Below, one piece after another: positions 37,274 through 45,808 of a DNA stretch of 64,000 bases. A program made the position numbers and the translations under genes. The stretch is taken from positions 62,001-126,000 of the forward strand of contig NZ_BBLZ01000006.1 in NCBI RefSeq assembly GCF_000971195.1, read 5' to 3'. Numbering within the stretch: the stretch's first letter is position 1; each line of letters begins with the position of its first letter. The stretch comes from Demequina soli (lineage in GTDB: Bacteria > Actinomycetota > Actinomycetes > Actinomycetales > Demequinaceae). Under the pieces are notes generated by a model, which searched no databases, was not told the DNA's origin, and worked only from the letters and a program-made list of their open reading frames with translations.

Positions 37274-37675
37274 TCAGCCCCTGACGGGATCGTGGGTCGC
37301 GAAGCCCAGTGCCTCGCCGACGGTCAGCATCGTCCGATCGTGCGACACGATCGTCGTCGCGGCGGCTCCGAGGCGCATGGCCGACGCCAGGTGCAGGGCA
37401 TCGAGGGTCGTGACGTGCGGACGAATGCTCGCGGCCTCCGCGACGAGGGCGCTGTCGACGCCGAGCAGGACGAGCTCCGCGGCGAACTCGTCGGCGACGC
37501 GCGTGGCCAGGCCGTCACGGCGCAGAGCGCGGACGCACTCCAGGTGGAGCAGTCGCGACGACACGACCGTGCCCGGTTCGGTCGACGCGTACCAGGCGGT
37601 CGCCCCCGCGTCGTGCCCGAGCATCACGCGCAACGCGACGGAGGTGTCGAGGTACCACGTGCGGTCACCAGCCAC
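37274..37675 (-). CDS. vapC: PIN-domain toxin, VapC-like
   Basis: 133 residues. PIN-domain acidic residues: Asp in WYLDTSVALR, Glu in HLECVRA, Asp in TLDALHLASA and Asp in IVSHDRTM, the quartet of a Mg2+-dependent ribonuclease. Expected to cleave specific RNA (often tRNA) when free of antitoxin. The GTG start at 37675 overlaps the antitoxin gene by 11 bases, the usual vapBC order. The target is unknown. Confidence 0.88.
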   Translation of the reverse strand: MAGDRTWYLDTSVALRVMLGHDAGATAWYASTEPGTVVSSRLLHLECVRALRRDGLATRVADEFAAELVLLGVDSALVAEAASIRPHVTTLDALHLASAMRLGAAATTIVSHDRTMLTVGEALGFATHDPVRG

Positions 37676-37937
37676 GATCGAGCTCGCTGAGCACGGAATC
37701 CGCGTCGTCCGAGAGCTCGACCCGCGGGCGGGAGCGCGGACGCTCCCGTGTGGGCGCGGTCGCGAGCCCGGCGGCGATCAGGGCCTCGATCGGGCTTGCG
37801 CCGTCGACGGGCTCGGGGATCAGGCGCAGGACAACCTTGCCGCGGTTGGTGACGCGCACGGGCTCGCCGGTCTCCGCGATCTCACGCGTGATCGCGGAGA
37901 TGCGCTGGTTGAGCTCCGTCATGGTGATCGTCTTCAC
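37665..37937 (-). CDS. Phd/YefM-type antitoxin
   Basis: 90 residues. N-terminal Phd/YefM DNA-binding fold (MTELNQRISAITREIAETGEPVRVTNRGKVVLRLIP) and a disordered, toxin-binding C-terminus ending ELDRGW. Pairs with the downstream PIN toxin. GTG 37937 is chosen because TAGAAT on the minus strand (complement of 37945-37950) ends 7 nt upstream; an ATG 15 bases in is the alternative. A palindrome overlapping that -10 is the likely autorepression site. Confidence 0.87.
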   Translation of the reverse strand: MKTITMTELNQRISAITREIAETGEPVRVTNRGKVVLRLIPEPVDGASPIEALIAAGLATAPTRERPRSRPRVELSDDADSVLSELDRGW

Positions 37938-37946
37938 GCGGCCAAT

Positions 37947-37966
37947 TCTAGGATCGAGATGCTAGA
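37947..37966. promoter_or_regulatory. toxin-antitoxin operator palindrome
   Basis: TCTAGnATCnnGATnCTAGA-type inverted repeat of 20 bp overlapping the -10 box (complement of 37945-37950) of the antitoxin gene. This geometry fits autorepression by the antitoxin-toxin complex, as known for vapBC and phd-doc modules. Confidence 0.6.
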
Positions 37967-38106
37967 TACGGACGGGGTATGGATGGCGCCGGCGCCGCGG
38001 CGGTGCCAGGGCCGGAGTGAAGCGCGCGCGACAACCATCCACGTTCGTGTCGCTTACGGCCGTCCCAGCTCCGCAATCAAGGCAGGGTCGTGACGCTTTG
38101 CAGGCG

Positions 38107-39507
38107 TCAGATCGCAGGCTCGTCCTCGACGATGGCCGCCTCGGCGACCTCGTCCTCGGCGGAGGCCGCCGCATCGTCCACGGGCCCGCGCAGCACGAAG
38201 AAGACCGCCGCCCCGAGCGCGAGCACCACCCCTCCGAGCACCACGTCCCACACGGACAGCGGCCGCAGCGTCGCGGCGAGGATCCACAGCAGCAGCCCCA
38301 GCCACACCCACAGCAGCCAGCCCATCCGGCGCAGCACGTCGCCGAGGCCCTCGGGACGCCACCCGCGGCGGTCCAGCAGCATGGTCCCGCGCCGCAGCAC
38401 CGACGACCCCGATCCGCGCGCGCCCGACGCCAGCGACGACCCGCCCGAGAACACCCCGGCCAGGATGAGGATCACGCCCAGCACCGCGTAGGCGAGCATG
38501 ACCGCCGCGACCTCTCCGGTGAGCGCGTGGTAGATCGCGGCGGTGGCGGCGGTCGGCACGGTGGTCGCGACGGCCGCGGCCACCACGGACCCGCCGAGTG
38601 CGATCGCGAATCCCAGCACCGCCCCCAGGATGAGGATCAGCGTGCCCGCGACGATCACCGCGCGCGGGCGTCGCGGGTGCACGATCACGCCGACGATCAC
38701 GAGCAGCAGCGCCACCCACGGCAGCGTGTTGCCCACCGTGGTGAGCACCGAGTACCCCAGCCGCGCCTTCGCCACGCCCGGCACGTCCGCGACCTTGATC
38801 GAGGCGTTCACCTCGGGGATCGAGCTCGCGAGGGTGAAGCCGGCGTCCACGAGCGCAGGCTTGAGCTGGTCGATCAGCGGCTGCAGCTGGATGGACACCT
38901 CGCCGGAGTCGGAGATGGACACGGCACCGTCCGCGTCCGCCTCCATCACCGCGACGAGCTGCTGGTGCGTGAGCCGCAGCGACTGCTCCCACACGGTCGC
39001 GAACGCGTCGGACTCGACCACGGTCGTGAGCGCGGACCGGATCGCCACGCGCGCCTGGTCCGCGAGCAGCGGCCCCAGCAGGCCCTTCGCGTTCTCGAGC
39101 CGCGGCGTCGCGCTGGTGTCGATCACGGAGTTGAGCAGGTCCTCGACGAGCGCGTCGGTGTCGAGCGCGTTGTCGATCGCCTTCGAGGCCTCGTCCACGA
39201 TGAGCGCCTGCACCGCCGGGTCCTCGGCGAGCGGCGCGAGCGTGCTCACGAACGCGTCCGTGTCGCTCACCTGGCGTGCCGCGAAGCCCGCGACGGTGGC
39301 CAGCGGCGCCACGATCGTGCCGAGCACGATCAGCAGGATCCCCAGGAACGCCCGTCCTCGGTGACGCGAGCGCGTCGCGACGGCGACGGGGGACGATGCG
39401 GCGTCCGCCGGGGCGATCGCGGCGGCCACCGTCTCGCGCAGCCGGGCGTTCTCGGCCTCGAGCTCGGCGAGCCGCGCCTCGATCTGCGCCTTGGTCGGTC
39501 CGGCCAT
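38107..39507 (-). CDS. multi-pass membrane protein with coiled-coil N-terminus
   Basis: 466 residues. A short cytoplasmic coiled coil (QIEARLAELEAENARLRETV) precedes a first transmembrane helix, an external domain of about 180 residues (ARQVSDTDAFVSTLAPLAED is typical of a widespread actinobacterial membrane family), three further helices, and another two near the C-terminus with an acidic tail. AGGAGG precedes the ATG. Two copies of the 10-base word lie in its termini (AASSP and VDDAAAS). Function unknown. Confidence 0.82.
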   Translation of the reverse strand: MAGPTKAQIEARLAELEAENARLRETVAAAIAPADAASSPVAVATRSRHRGRAFLGILLIVLGTIVAPLATVAGFAARQVSDTDAFVSTLAPLAEDPAVQALIVDEASKAIDNALDTDALVEDLLNSVIDTSATPRLENAKGLLGPLLADQARVAIRSALTTVVESDAFATVWEQSLRLTHQQLVAVMEADADGAVSISDSGEVSIQLQPLIDQLKPALVDAGFTLASSIPEVNASIKVADVPGVAKARLGYSVLTTVGNTLPWVALLLVIVGVIVHPRRPRAVIVAGTLILILGAVLGFAIALGGSVVAAAVATTVPTAATAAIYHALTGEVAAVMLAYAVLGVILILAGVFSGGSSLASGARGSGSSVLRRGTMLLDRRGWRPEGLGDVLRRMGWLLWVWLGLLLWILAATLRPLSVWDVVLGGVVLALGAAVFFVLRGPVDDAAASAEDEVAEAAIVEDEPAI

Positions 39508-39602
39508 GGTCGTGCCTCCTGAAGATCGCCTTGGCCCGAGACTAGCGCCGGACCGCGGGCGACGGGAGGGATTCCAGGGACGATGCGCCGCCCGGCAGGC
39601 CT

Positions 39603-40424
39603 TCAGCGGCCCGGTGCCGCCTCCGCGAGGAACGCGAGCACGTGCGCGAGGGTCTGGTCGAACCGGTCGCGATGGATGCTGTGCCCCGCGCCCGCGATCC
39701 GCACGGCCCTCCCGTCGGGCAGCGCCTCGAGCGCCGCCGCCGCGATCTCCGGCGTGACGATCGCCCCGAGCTCCGGGTCGCCCGTGACGAGCAGAACGGG
39801 GCAGCGCATCGCCGCGAGGCGGTGCCGCCAGCCCAGCCCGAGGCCACGCGCGAGCAGCGCCAGCATGGTCGGGTCGAATTGCGCCTTGGTCGCCGCCCAG
39901 GCCTCGTTCTCGGCCGCGTCCCACGTGGGGTTCTGGCGCGTGGCGACGGCAAGGCGCTCGCCCTCGCTCATCGACCGCATGTCCGCGAGCAGCGCGGCGA
40001 AGCCGTCGAGGTGCGGGTCCGGGCCGTCCTGCTCCGCCGCCTCGGTGCGGCCGAACGGCGGGTCCTCGAGCACGGCGGCGGCCACCAGGTCCGGGCGCGA
40101 GGCGGCCAGCGCGGCCGCCGTCTCCGCGCCCATGGAATGGCCCCACACCAGCACCGGACCCAGGCTCAACGCGTCGAGCACCGCGGCGGCGTCGGCGGCC
40201 AACGTGGCGACGTCGGGCGCGGCGTCGACCCGGCTCGAGCCGCCGTGGCCCCGCGCGTCGGGCATGACCAGGTCGTAGCCGGGAGCGAGGGCATCGGCGA
40301 CGCGGGACCATGCGGCCGCGCCGTCGGTGATGCCGTGCAGGAGGAGCAGGGTGCGCGCGCCGTCGCGCGGGAGACGGCGGTAGCGCAGCTCCGCGCCCGC
40401 CGCCCGGATCAGGCCGGTGTCCAT
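39603..40424 (-). CDS. alpha/beta hydrolase
   Basis: 273 residues, single-domain hydrolase. Oxyanion motif LLHGITDG, nucleophile elbow WGHSMGAE, catalytic Asp in VTGDPELG and His in GAGHSIHRDR. Soluble; esterase or lactonase-like, substrate unknown. The start was set at the Met before the conserved region; CACCAT lies 6 nt upstream on the minus strand, a weak match to the leaderless pattern. It is divergent from the metP-like gene. Confidence 0.87.
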   Translation of the reverse strand: MDTGLIRAAGAELRYRRLPRDGARTLLLLHGITDGAAAWSRVADALAPGYDLVMPDARGHGGSSRVDAAPDVATLAADAAAVLDALSLGPVLVWGHSMGAETAAALAASRPDLVAAAVLEDPPFGRTEAAEQDGPDPHLDGFAALLADMRSMSEGERLAVATRQNPTWDAAENEAWAATKAQFDPTMLALLARGLGLGWRHRLAAMRCPVLLVTGDPELGAIVTPEIAAAALEALPDGRAVRIAGAGHSIHRDRFDQTLAHVLAFLAEAAPGR

Positions 40425-40512
40425 GGCGCCATGGTGGCACGCCGCATCGTCCCCGCTCACCAGGCACGATGCGCGCCCGCGGTTTAGCGTGAGCCGGAGA
40501 GGGGAGACAACC

Positions 40513-42129
40513 ATGGCCGAGCACCCCACCGAGGCGGCCCCGCCGCCTCCCACCCACGAGAAGCGCGAGCACTGGTCCGGCCAGACCGCGTTCATCCTCG
40601 CCGCGATCGGCTCCGCCGTCGGCCTCGGCAACATCTGGCGCTTCCCGGGCCAGGCGTACGAGCACGGCGGCGGCGCCTTCATGATCCCGTACCTCGTCGC
40701 CCTGCTGACGGCGGGCATCCCGATCCTCTTCCTCGAGCACGCGATCGGCCACCGGTTCCGCGGCTCGCCGCCGCTGGCCATGAAGCGCGTGCACCGCCAC
40801 GCGGAGGGCGTGGGCTGGCTGCACGTGGCCATCTGCTTCGTCATCGGGCTGTACTACACGGCGATCCTCGCGTGGGCGCTCAGCTACTTCTTCTTCAGCT
40901 TCTCCCTCGCGTACAAGGACGACCCGGCGGGCTTCTTCACGTCCGACTACCTGCAGCTGGGGGAGGCGGGGACGTTCAGCACCAGCTTCGTGCCGAAGGT
41001 CATCATCCCGCTGGTCGCGATGTGGGCCGTCACGATCGTCATCCTCGCGCTCGGGCTGCACAAGGGCGTCGAGCGGCTCAACATCGTGGGCATCCCGGTG
41101 CTCGTCGCCACGTTCCTCGTCATCGTGGTCCGCGCGCTGTTCCTCGACGGCGCGGCCGACGGCCTCGACGCGCTGTTCACCCCGGACTTCGCCGCGCTCA
41201 AGGACCCGCAGGTGTGGATCGCCGCCTACGGGCAGATCTTCTTCTCGCTGTCGCTGGCCTACGGGATCATGATCACCTACGCCTCGTACCGGCGTCGCCG
41301 CTCGAACCTCACCGCGCCGGGCCTGGTGGTCGCGTTCGGCAACAGCTCGTTCGAGCTCCTCGCGGGCATCGGGGTGTTCGCGACGCTCGGGTTCCTCGCG
41401 CACCGCGAGGGCGTCGGCGTGGGCGAGCTCGACGGCATCGCGGGGCCGTTCCTGTCCTTCGTCACGTTCCCCGCCACCATCGCGGAGATGCCCGGCGGCG
41501 CGTTCTTCGGCGCCCTGTTCTTCGCGTCGCTGGTCCTCGCGGGGCTGACATCGCTCGTGTCGGTGCTGCAGGTGGTGTCCGCGGCGCTGCAGGACAAGCT
41601 GGGCCTCAAGCCCCGCACCGCGGCCGTCCTCGTGGGCGGCACCAGCGCGGTGCTGTCGATCGTCGGATTCGGCACCACCACGGGCCTGTACCTCCTCGAC
41701 ACGGTCGACAACTGGTCCAACCAACTCGGCATCGTGGCGGGCGCGATCACCATGATCGCCGCCGCCGTGTGGCTCGGCCGGCGCGGCCACGAGCTCGAGC
41801 GCCACCTCGCGGCCGTGTCCACGCTGCGTCCTGGCCGGGCGTGGCTGTGGCTCGTGAGCGCCGTCGCGCTGCTGCTCATCTACATGTTCGTCGACAAGGC
41901 CGTCACGCTCGCCATCGACGGCTATGGCGGCTACCCGACCTGGTACCTCGTGGTCTTCGGATGGGGCACCGTGGTGTTCCTCGCCCTCGTGGCGTTCCTG
42001 ATGCCGTTCCTCAAGTGGCGACGCGATATCTCCCGCTTCCATCCGTGGCCCTCGCGCGAGCAGCTCAACCTGCCCGCCGACGTGGGGGAGCGCCACACCG
42101 AGGACTACGACCCGAGGGGGCGCTCATGA
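40513..42129 (+). CDS. metP: NSS-family sodium-dependent amino acid transporter (MetP-like)
   Basis: 538 residues, about 12 transmembrane segments, LeuT fold. The N-terminal signature AAIGSAVGLGNIWRFPGQAYEHGGGAF is diagnostic of neurotransmitter:sodium symporters. The following 47-residue gene matches the MetS small subunit, so this is probably the large subunit of a methionine/alanine importer as in Corynebacterium MetPS. A TAGCGT box and purine-rich GGAGAGGGGAG precede the ATG. Substrate preference is inferred from the pairing. Confidence 0.9.
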   Translation: MAEHPTEAAPPPPTHEKREHWSGQTAFILAAIGSAVGLGNIWRFPGQAYEHGGGAFMIPYLVALLTAGIPILFLEHAIGHRFRGSPPLAMKRVHRHAEGVGWLHVAICFVIGLYYTAILAWALSYFFFSFSLAYKDDPAGFFTSDYLQLGEAGTFSTSFVPKVIIPLVAMWAVTIVILALGLHKGVERLNIVGIPVLVATFLVIVVRALFLDGAADGLDALFTPDFAALKDPQVWIAAYGQIFFSLSLAYGIMITYASYRRRRSNLTAPGLVVAFGNSSFELLAGIGVFATLGFLAHREGVGVGELDGIAGPFLSFVTFPATIAEMPGGAFFGALFFASLVLAGLTSLVSVLQVVSAALQDKLGLKPRTAAVLVGGTSAVLSIVGFGTTTGLYLLDTVDNWSNQLGIVAGAITMIAAAVWLGRRGHELERHLAAVSTLRPGRAWLWLVSAVALLLIYMFVDKAVTLAIDGYGGYPTWYLVVFGWGTVVFLALVAFLMPFLKWRRDISRFHPWPSREQLNLPADVGERHTEDYDPRGRS

Positions 42130-42269
42130 ACGGCTCCGCCATCGCGCTGCTCACGGTCTCGATCGTGCTGGTGTGGGGCGGCCTCGGGGTGTCGATCGCG
42201 ATCCTCGCGCGCCGGCCCGAGAACGACCACATGCCCGAGGGCGGCGAGGACACCCGCATCCCCGACTGA
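42126..42269 (+). CDS. metS: MetS-type NSS transporter small subunit
   Basis: 47 residues, one transmembrane helix (IALLTVSIVLVWGGLGVSIAIL) and a short acidic tail (RRPENDHMPEGGEDTRIPD). ATGA overlap with metP shows coupling. This size, topology and place match the methionine/alanine import small subunit family, needed for activity of the large subunit in Corynebacterium. Confidence 0.88.
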   Translation: MNGSAIALLTVSIVLVWGGLGVSIAILARRPENDHMPEGGEDTRIPD

Positions 42270-42327
42270 GCGACGCCCCTGGTAGGCGGCGTGAACGGCC
42301 CCGATGTCACCGTGACCATCCACGATC

Positions 42328-42353
42328 ATGCATAATGATGCATAGCGATGCAT
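42328..42353 (+). promoter_or_regulatory. three ATGCAT repeats at 10-bp spacing
   Basis: ATGCAT occurs at 42328-42333, 42338-42343 and 42348-42353, exactly one helical turn apart, about 70-90 bp before the ABC transporter gene. A -10-like CATAAT (42331-42336) lies inside. Such phased sites often bind a regulator cooperatively. The cognate regulator is unknown. Confidence 0.45.
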
Positions 42354-42419
42354 GACCTGCTGGGAGTCCCCACCCGGACCCGCGGAGCCATGCGCCCTCA
42401 CACCCTCGAAGGAGCATCC

Positions 42420-43343
42420 ATGCGCAAGCCTGCCCTCGTCGCGATCGCCGCGATGACCGCCGTGTCCCTGTCCGCCTGCACCTACGCCTCGCAGGAGACC
42501 GGCTCGAGCACCGGCACCTCCGCCGGCGCGACCGCGCAGGCGGCCGCGAGCTTCGACCCGAGCACCGTCGCCGTCAACGACGCGGCCGTCGCGCTCCTGC
42601 CGCAGGACATCAAGGACCGCGGCACGCTCCGCGTCGCCATGGAGACCACCTACGCGCCCGCCGAGTTCCTGGCCGCCGACGGCCAGACCCCCGTGGGCTA
42701 CGACGTCGAGATCTCGGAGGCCATCGCAGCCGCGCTCGGCCTCGACGCGCAGATCGAGTCCGCCGCGTTCGACTCGATCATCCCCTCGATCGGCTCCAAG
42801 TACGACGCGGGCATCAGCTCCTTCACCATCACGCCCGAGCGCGAGCAGGTCGCCGACATGACCAGCTACCTCAGCGTTGGCGAGGCCTACGCCGTCCAGG
42901 CCGGCAACCCCCAGGGCGTCGACGCCTCCGACCTGTGCGGCACCACGGTCGCCGTCCAGACCGGCACCGTCCAGCAGGACGAGGCCAACCAGATGGCCGC
43001 CGACTGCAAGGACGCGGGCGGCGACGCGCTCACCGTCCTCAACTACGACTCGCAGGCCGACGCCGCGACCAACGTGGTGGGCGGCAAGGCGGACGTCCTG
43101 TTCGCGGACTCGCCGATCATCGGCTACGCCGTGACCCAGACCGGCGGCCAGCTCGAGCAGCTCGGCGACGCCTTCGCGACCGCGTCGCAGGGCATCGTCA
43201 CCGCGCAGGGCTCGGCGACCACCCAGGCGATCGCCACCGCCCTGCAGGGCCTCATGGACGATGGCACCCTGAAGGAGATCCTCGACGGCTGGGGCGCGTC
43301 CGACGACATGCTCACCACCGCCGAGGTCAACCCGGCCTCCTAA
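42420..43343 (+). CDS. polar amino acid ABC transporter, substrate-binding lipoprotein
   Basis: 307 residues. Lipobox LSAC (Cys about residue 19), a Ser/Thr/Ala linker, then a family 3 solute-binding domain ([50 protein letters not shown]). Binds a polar or basic amino acid outside the cell. GAAGGAG precedes the ATG. A strong inverted repeat of the 10-base word lies between it and the permease gene. Confidence 0.93.
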   Translation: MRKPALVAIAAMTAVSLSACTYASQETGSSTGTSAGATAQAAASFDPSTVAVNDAAVALLPQDIKDRGTLRVAMETTYAPAEFLAADGQTPVGYDVEISEAIAAALGLDAQIESAAFDSIIPSIGSKYDAGISSFTITPEREQVADMTSYLSVGEAYAVQAGNPQGVDASDLCGTTVAVQTGTVQQDEANQMAADCKDAGGDALTVLNYDSQADAATNVVGGKADVLFADSPIIGYAVTQTGGQLEQLGDAFATASQGIVTAQGSATTQAIATALQGLMDDGTLKEILDGWGASDDMLTTAEVNPAS

Positions 43344-43353
43344 GCGGCGTCGG

Positions 43354-43391
43354 CCGGCGCATCGTCCCTCCCACGGAGGACGATGCGCCGG
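43354..43391 (+). terminator. 14-bp inverted repeat made of two 10-base words
   Basis: CCGGCGCATCGTCC (43354-43367) and GGACGATGCGCCGG (43378-43391) are perfect complements with a 10-base loop. It starts 11 bp after the binding-protein stop, within the transport operon. It could reduce read-through so that the binding protein is made in excess, as is common for such operons. Confidence 0.7.
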
Positions 43392-43421
43392 TCGCCTCGC
43401 GTACGACACCTGGAGAGAGCG

Positions 43422-44384
43422 ATGAGCGCCACCGGCCACGACCCGGTCCCGAACCGCATCCACGCCCGCCCCGTCCCGCGCCCCGGCCGCTGGATCGCCG
43501 CCGCGATCCTCGCCGTGCTGGCCGCGATGGCCGTGCACGGGCTGGTGACCAACCCGAACTTCCACTGGGACGTGTTCTTCACGTATGTCCGCGACGTCAC
43601 GGTGATCCGCGGCGTGGGCTGGACGCTCGTGCTGACGTTCGGCTCGATGCTCATCGGCGTGGTGCTCGCGATCGCGCTCGCGATCATGCGCCGCTCCGAC
43701 AACCCGGTCCTGCAGTCGGTCAGCTGGTTCTACATCTGGCTGTTCCGCGGCACCCCGGTCTACACGCAGCTGGTGTTCTGGGGGCTCATCTCGGTGCTGT
43801 ACCCGAAGCTCAGCCTCGGCATCCCGTTCGGCCCGGAGTTCCTCACGTTCGACACGGCGACCGTCATCACCGCGTTCTGGGCGGCGCTGCTGGGTCTGGG
43901 GCTCAACGAGGCGGCCTACCTCGCGGAGATCGTGCGGGCCGGCCTCGGCTCGGTCGACAAGGGCCAGGAGGAGGCGGCCCGCGCGCTCGGCATGAAGGAG
44001 TCGACCATCCTGCGCCGGATCGTCATCCCTCAGGCGATGCGCGTGATCGTGCCGCCGACGGGCAACGAGACGATCTCGATGCTCAAGACCACGTCGCTCG
44101 TGCTCGCCGTGCCGTTCACCCTGGACCTCACGTTCGCGACCAACGCGATCGGCAACCGCATCTTCATGCCGATCCCGCTGCTCGTGGTGTCGGCGTTCTG
44201 GTACCTGCTCATCACGTCGATCCTCATGGTCGGCCAGCACTACCTCGAGCAGTACTACGGCCGCGGCTCCGGCTCCGAGCGCCCCCGCCGCGGCGGCCCA
44301 CGCCGGCCCCGGCTCGGCCGTCAGGCGGCCATCAAGGCCGGCGGCACGACCAAGGACGACCCCTTCCTGGAGGTGACCCCGTGA
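43422..44384 (+). CDS. polar amino acid ABC transporter permease
   Basis: 320 residues, about five to six transmembrane segments. The EAA loop is seen in [31 protein letters not shown], the HisM/GlnP-type signature. The C-terminal tail is long and basic. A ribosome site GGAGAG precedes ATG 43422. A single permease gene suggests a homodimer. The stop overlaps the ATPase start. Confidence 0.93.
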   Translation: MSATGHDPVPNRIHARPVPRPGRWIAAAILAVLAAMAVHGLVTNPNFHWDVFFTYVRDVTVIRGVGWTLVLTFGSMLIGVVLAIALAIMRRSDNPVLQSVSWFYIWLFRGTPVYTQLVFWGLISVLYPKLSLGIPFGPEFLTFDTATVITAFWAALLGLGLNEAAYLAEIVRAGLGSVDKGQEEAARALGMKESTILRRIVIPQAMRVIVPPTGNETISMLKTTSLVLAVPFTLDLTFATNAIGNRIFMPIPLLVVSAFWYLLITSILMVGQHYLEQYYGRGSGSERPRRGGPRRPRLGRQAAIKAGGTTKDDPFLEVTP

Positions 44385-45163
44385 CCGCCGCCCCCCACTC
44401 GACCCCCATGGTCGACGTGCGCCAGGCGCACAAGATGTTCGGCGACCTGCACGTGCTCAAGGGTGTGGACCTCACGGTCCGCTCCGGCGAGGTGTGCGTG
44501 GTGCTCGGCCCCTCCGGCTCGGGCAAGTCGACTCTGCTGCGCTGCCTCAACGAGCTCGAGGTGCTCACGGGAGGCTCGGTCCGCATCGACGGCGAGCTGC
44601 TCGGGTACCGCGAGGACGAGTCCGGCAGGCTGCACCGCCTCCACCCGACGGCGATCGCCAGGCAGCGCGCGAAGATCGGCATGGTGTTCCAGCGCTTCCA
44701 CCTGTTCCCGCACATGACCGCCCTCGAGAACGTCATGGAGGCGCCGGTCCAGGTCCTCGGGCGCTCGAAGGCCGAGGCACGCGCCACGGCCACGGAGCTG
44801 CTCGAGCGCGTGGGCCTGGCCGACCGCATGGGCCACTACCCCGCGCAGCTGTCGGGCGGCCAGCAGCAGCGCGTCGCGATCGCCCGCGCGCTCGCGATGG
44901 ACCCCGAGCTCATGCTCTTCGACGAGCCCACGTCCGCGCTCGACCCCGAGCTCGTCGGCGAGGTGCTCGCGGTGATGAAGGACCTCGCCCGGGGCGGCAT
45001 GACGATGGTCGTCGTCACCCACGAGATCGGGTTCGCGCGCGAGGTCGCCGACCACGTGGTGTTCATGGACGAGGGCGTCGTGGTCGAGGAGGGCGCACCC
45101 GCCGCCGTCCTGGACGCGCCGCGCGAGGAGCGCACCCGGGACTTCCTCTCGCACGTGCTGTAG
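44381..45163 (+). CDS. polar amino acid ABC transporter ATP-binding protein
   Basis: 260 residues, GlnQ/HisP type. Walker [11 protein letters not shown]-loop [13 protein letters not shown], signature [16 protein letters not shown], Walker [15 protein letters not shown] and H-loop VVTHEIGF are intact. GTGA overlap with the permease gene. It energises import of an amino acid by the operon's system. Confidence 0.95.
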   Translation: MTAAPHSTPMVDVRQAHKMFGDLHVLKGVDLTVRSGEVCVVLGPSGSGKSTLLRCLNELEVLTGGSVRIDGELLGYREDESGRLHRLHPTAIARQRAKIGMVFQRFHLFPHMTALENVMEAPVQVLGRSKAEARATATELLERVGLADRMGHYPAQLSGGQQQRVAIARALAMDPELMLFDEPTSALDPELVGEVLAVMKDLARGGMTMVVVTHEIGFAREVADHVVFMDEGVVVEEGAPAAVLDAPREERTRDFLSHVL

Positions 45164-45197
45164 ACCGTCGCCCCTGGTGTGGGGCAGGCTGGGTGTC

Positions 45198-45344
45198 ATG
45201 AGCGACGATGCGCCGGTTGGGCTCGTCCCCGCGCCTCACCCCGAGCCCACGCTGGGCTCGCAGGCGGTGGTGCTCGCGCTCGGGCTGCTGGGGGCCGCGT
45301 TCGTCGCGTGGTGGCTCGTCGCCGCCGCGATGCTCGACGGGTGA
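45198..45344 (+). CDS. small single-pass membrane protein
   Basis: 48 residues: a Pro-rich N-terminus beginning MSDDAPVG and one transmembrane helix (VVLALGLLGAAFVAWWLVAAA). CAGGCT ends 7 nt before the ATG, so it is probably leaderless. Codons 3-6 are a 9/10 match to the repeated word. Its stop overlaps the next gene (TGATG), implying a two-gene unit. No family recognised. Confidence 0.6.
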   Translation: MSDDAPVGLVPAPHPEPTLGSQAVVLALGLLGAAFVAWWLVAAAMLDG

Positions 45345-45730
45345 TGGGCGTGAACCCGGAGGCGTGGGTCGCGCTCGGCTACGTCGTGATCGCGATGGCA
45401 GTCACGGCGCTGCAGGGCCTGCTGCTCGGCGCGGTGCTCGCGCTGCGTGGCGCGGTCGCGCTGCGCACCGGGCGTCGCTGGTCGGTGTGGGTCGTCTTCT
45501 GGCCTCCGGCCGCGCTCGGGCTGGTGGTCGCCGGCCTCGCCGCCGCGGACGACGCGGCGCTCGGCCCGCTCGTCGCGATCGCGTCCGCGTGCGTCGTGGC
45601 GCTCTTCGGTGTGTCAGCCGCGGCGGCGGTCCGGGTGCGTTTGGCGCGATCCGGGGTGCTCGCGCTCGCGGTCGTCGTCGGACTCGTCGCGGTGTGGCTG
45701 CTGCGCCCGCTGCTGTCGCTCGCCCTGTAG
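45344..45730 (+). CDS. multi-pass membrane protein
   Basis: 128 residues with four hydrophobic segments and almost no polar loops. Translationally coupled to the 48-residue protein upstream, so the two may form a complex. No recognisable family or catalytic motif. Confidence 0.65.
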   Translation: MGVNPEAWVALGYVVIAMAVTALQGLLLGAVLALRGAVALRTGRRWSVWVVFWPPAALGLVVAGLAAADDAALGPLVAIASACVVALFGVSAAAAVRVRLARSGVLALAVVVGLVAVWLLRPLLSLAL

Positions 45731-45736
45731 CGCGCA

Positions 45737-45752
45737 CCCCCACAACTGGGGG
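45737..45752. promoter_or_regulatory. second copy of the CCCCCACAA-TGGGGG operator
   Basis: CCCCCACAACTGGGGG differs by one base from the palindrome at 7063-7078. It stands 24 nt before a -10-like TATACC (45777-45782) and 56 nt before the ATG at 45809, nearly the same spacing as at 7.1 kb. Likely a shared activator site. Confidence 0.5.
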
Positions 45753-45808
45753 TGGCACCTGGCGCATCACCGCTGCTATACCTGGGGCGACATCGACGAG
45801 GGGGAGTC

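Noticed and set aside
40425-40512. SAM or other riboswitch before metP
   Set aside because: The gap is under 90 bp and holds a -10-like box and copies of the 10-base word; no aptamer-like architecture is visible.
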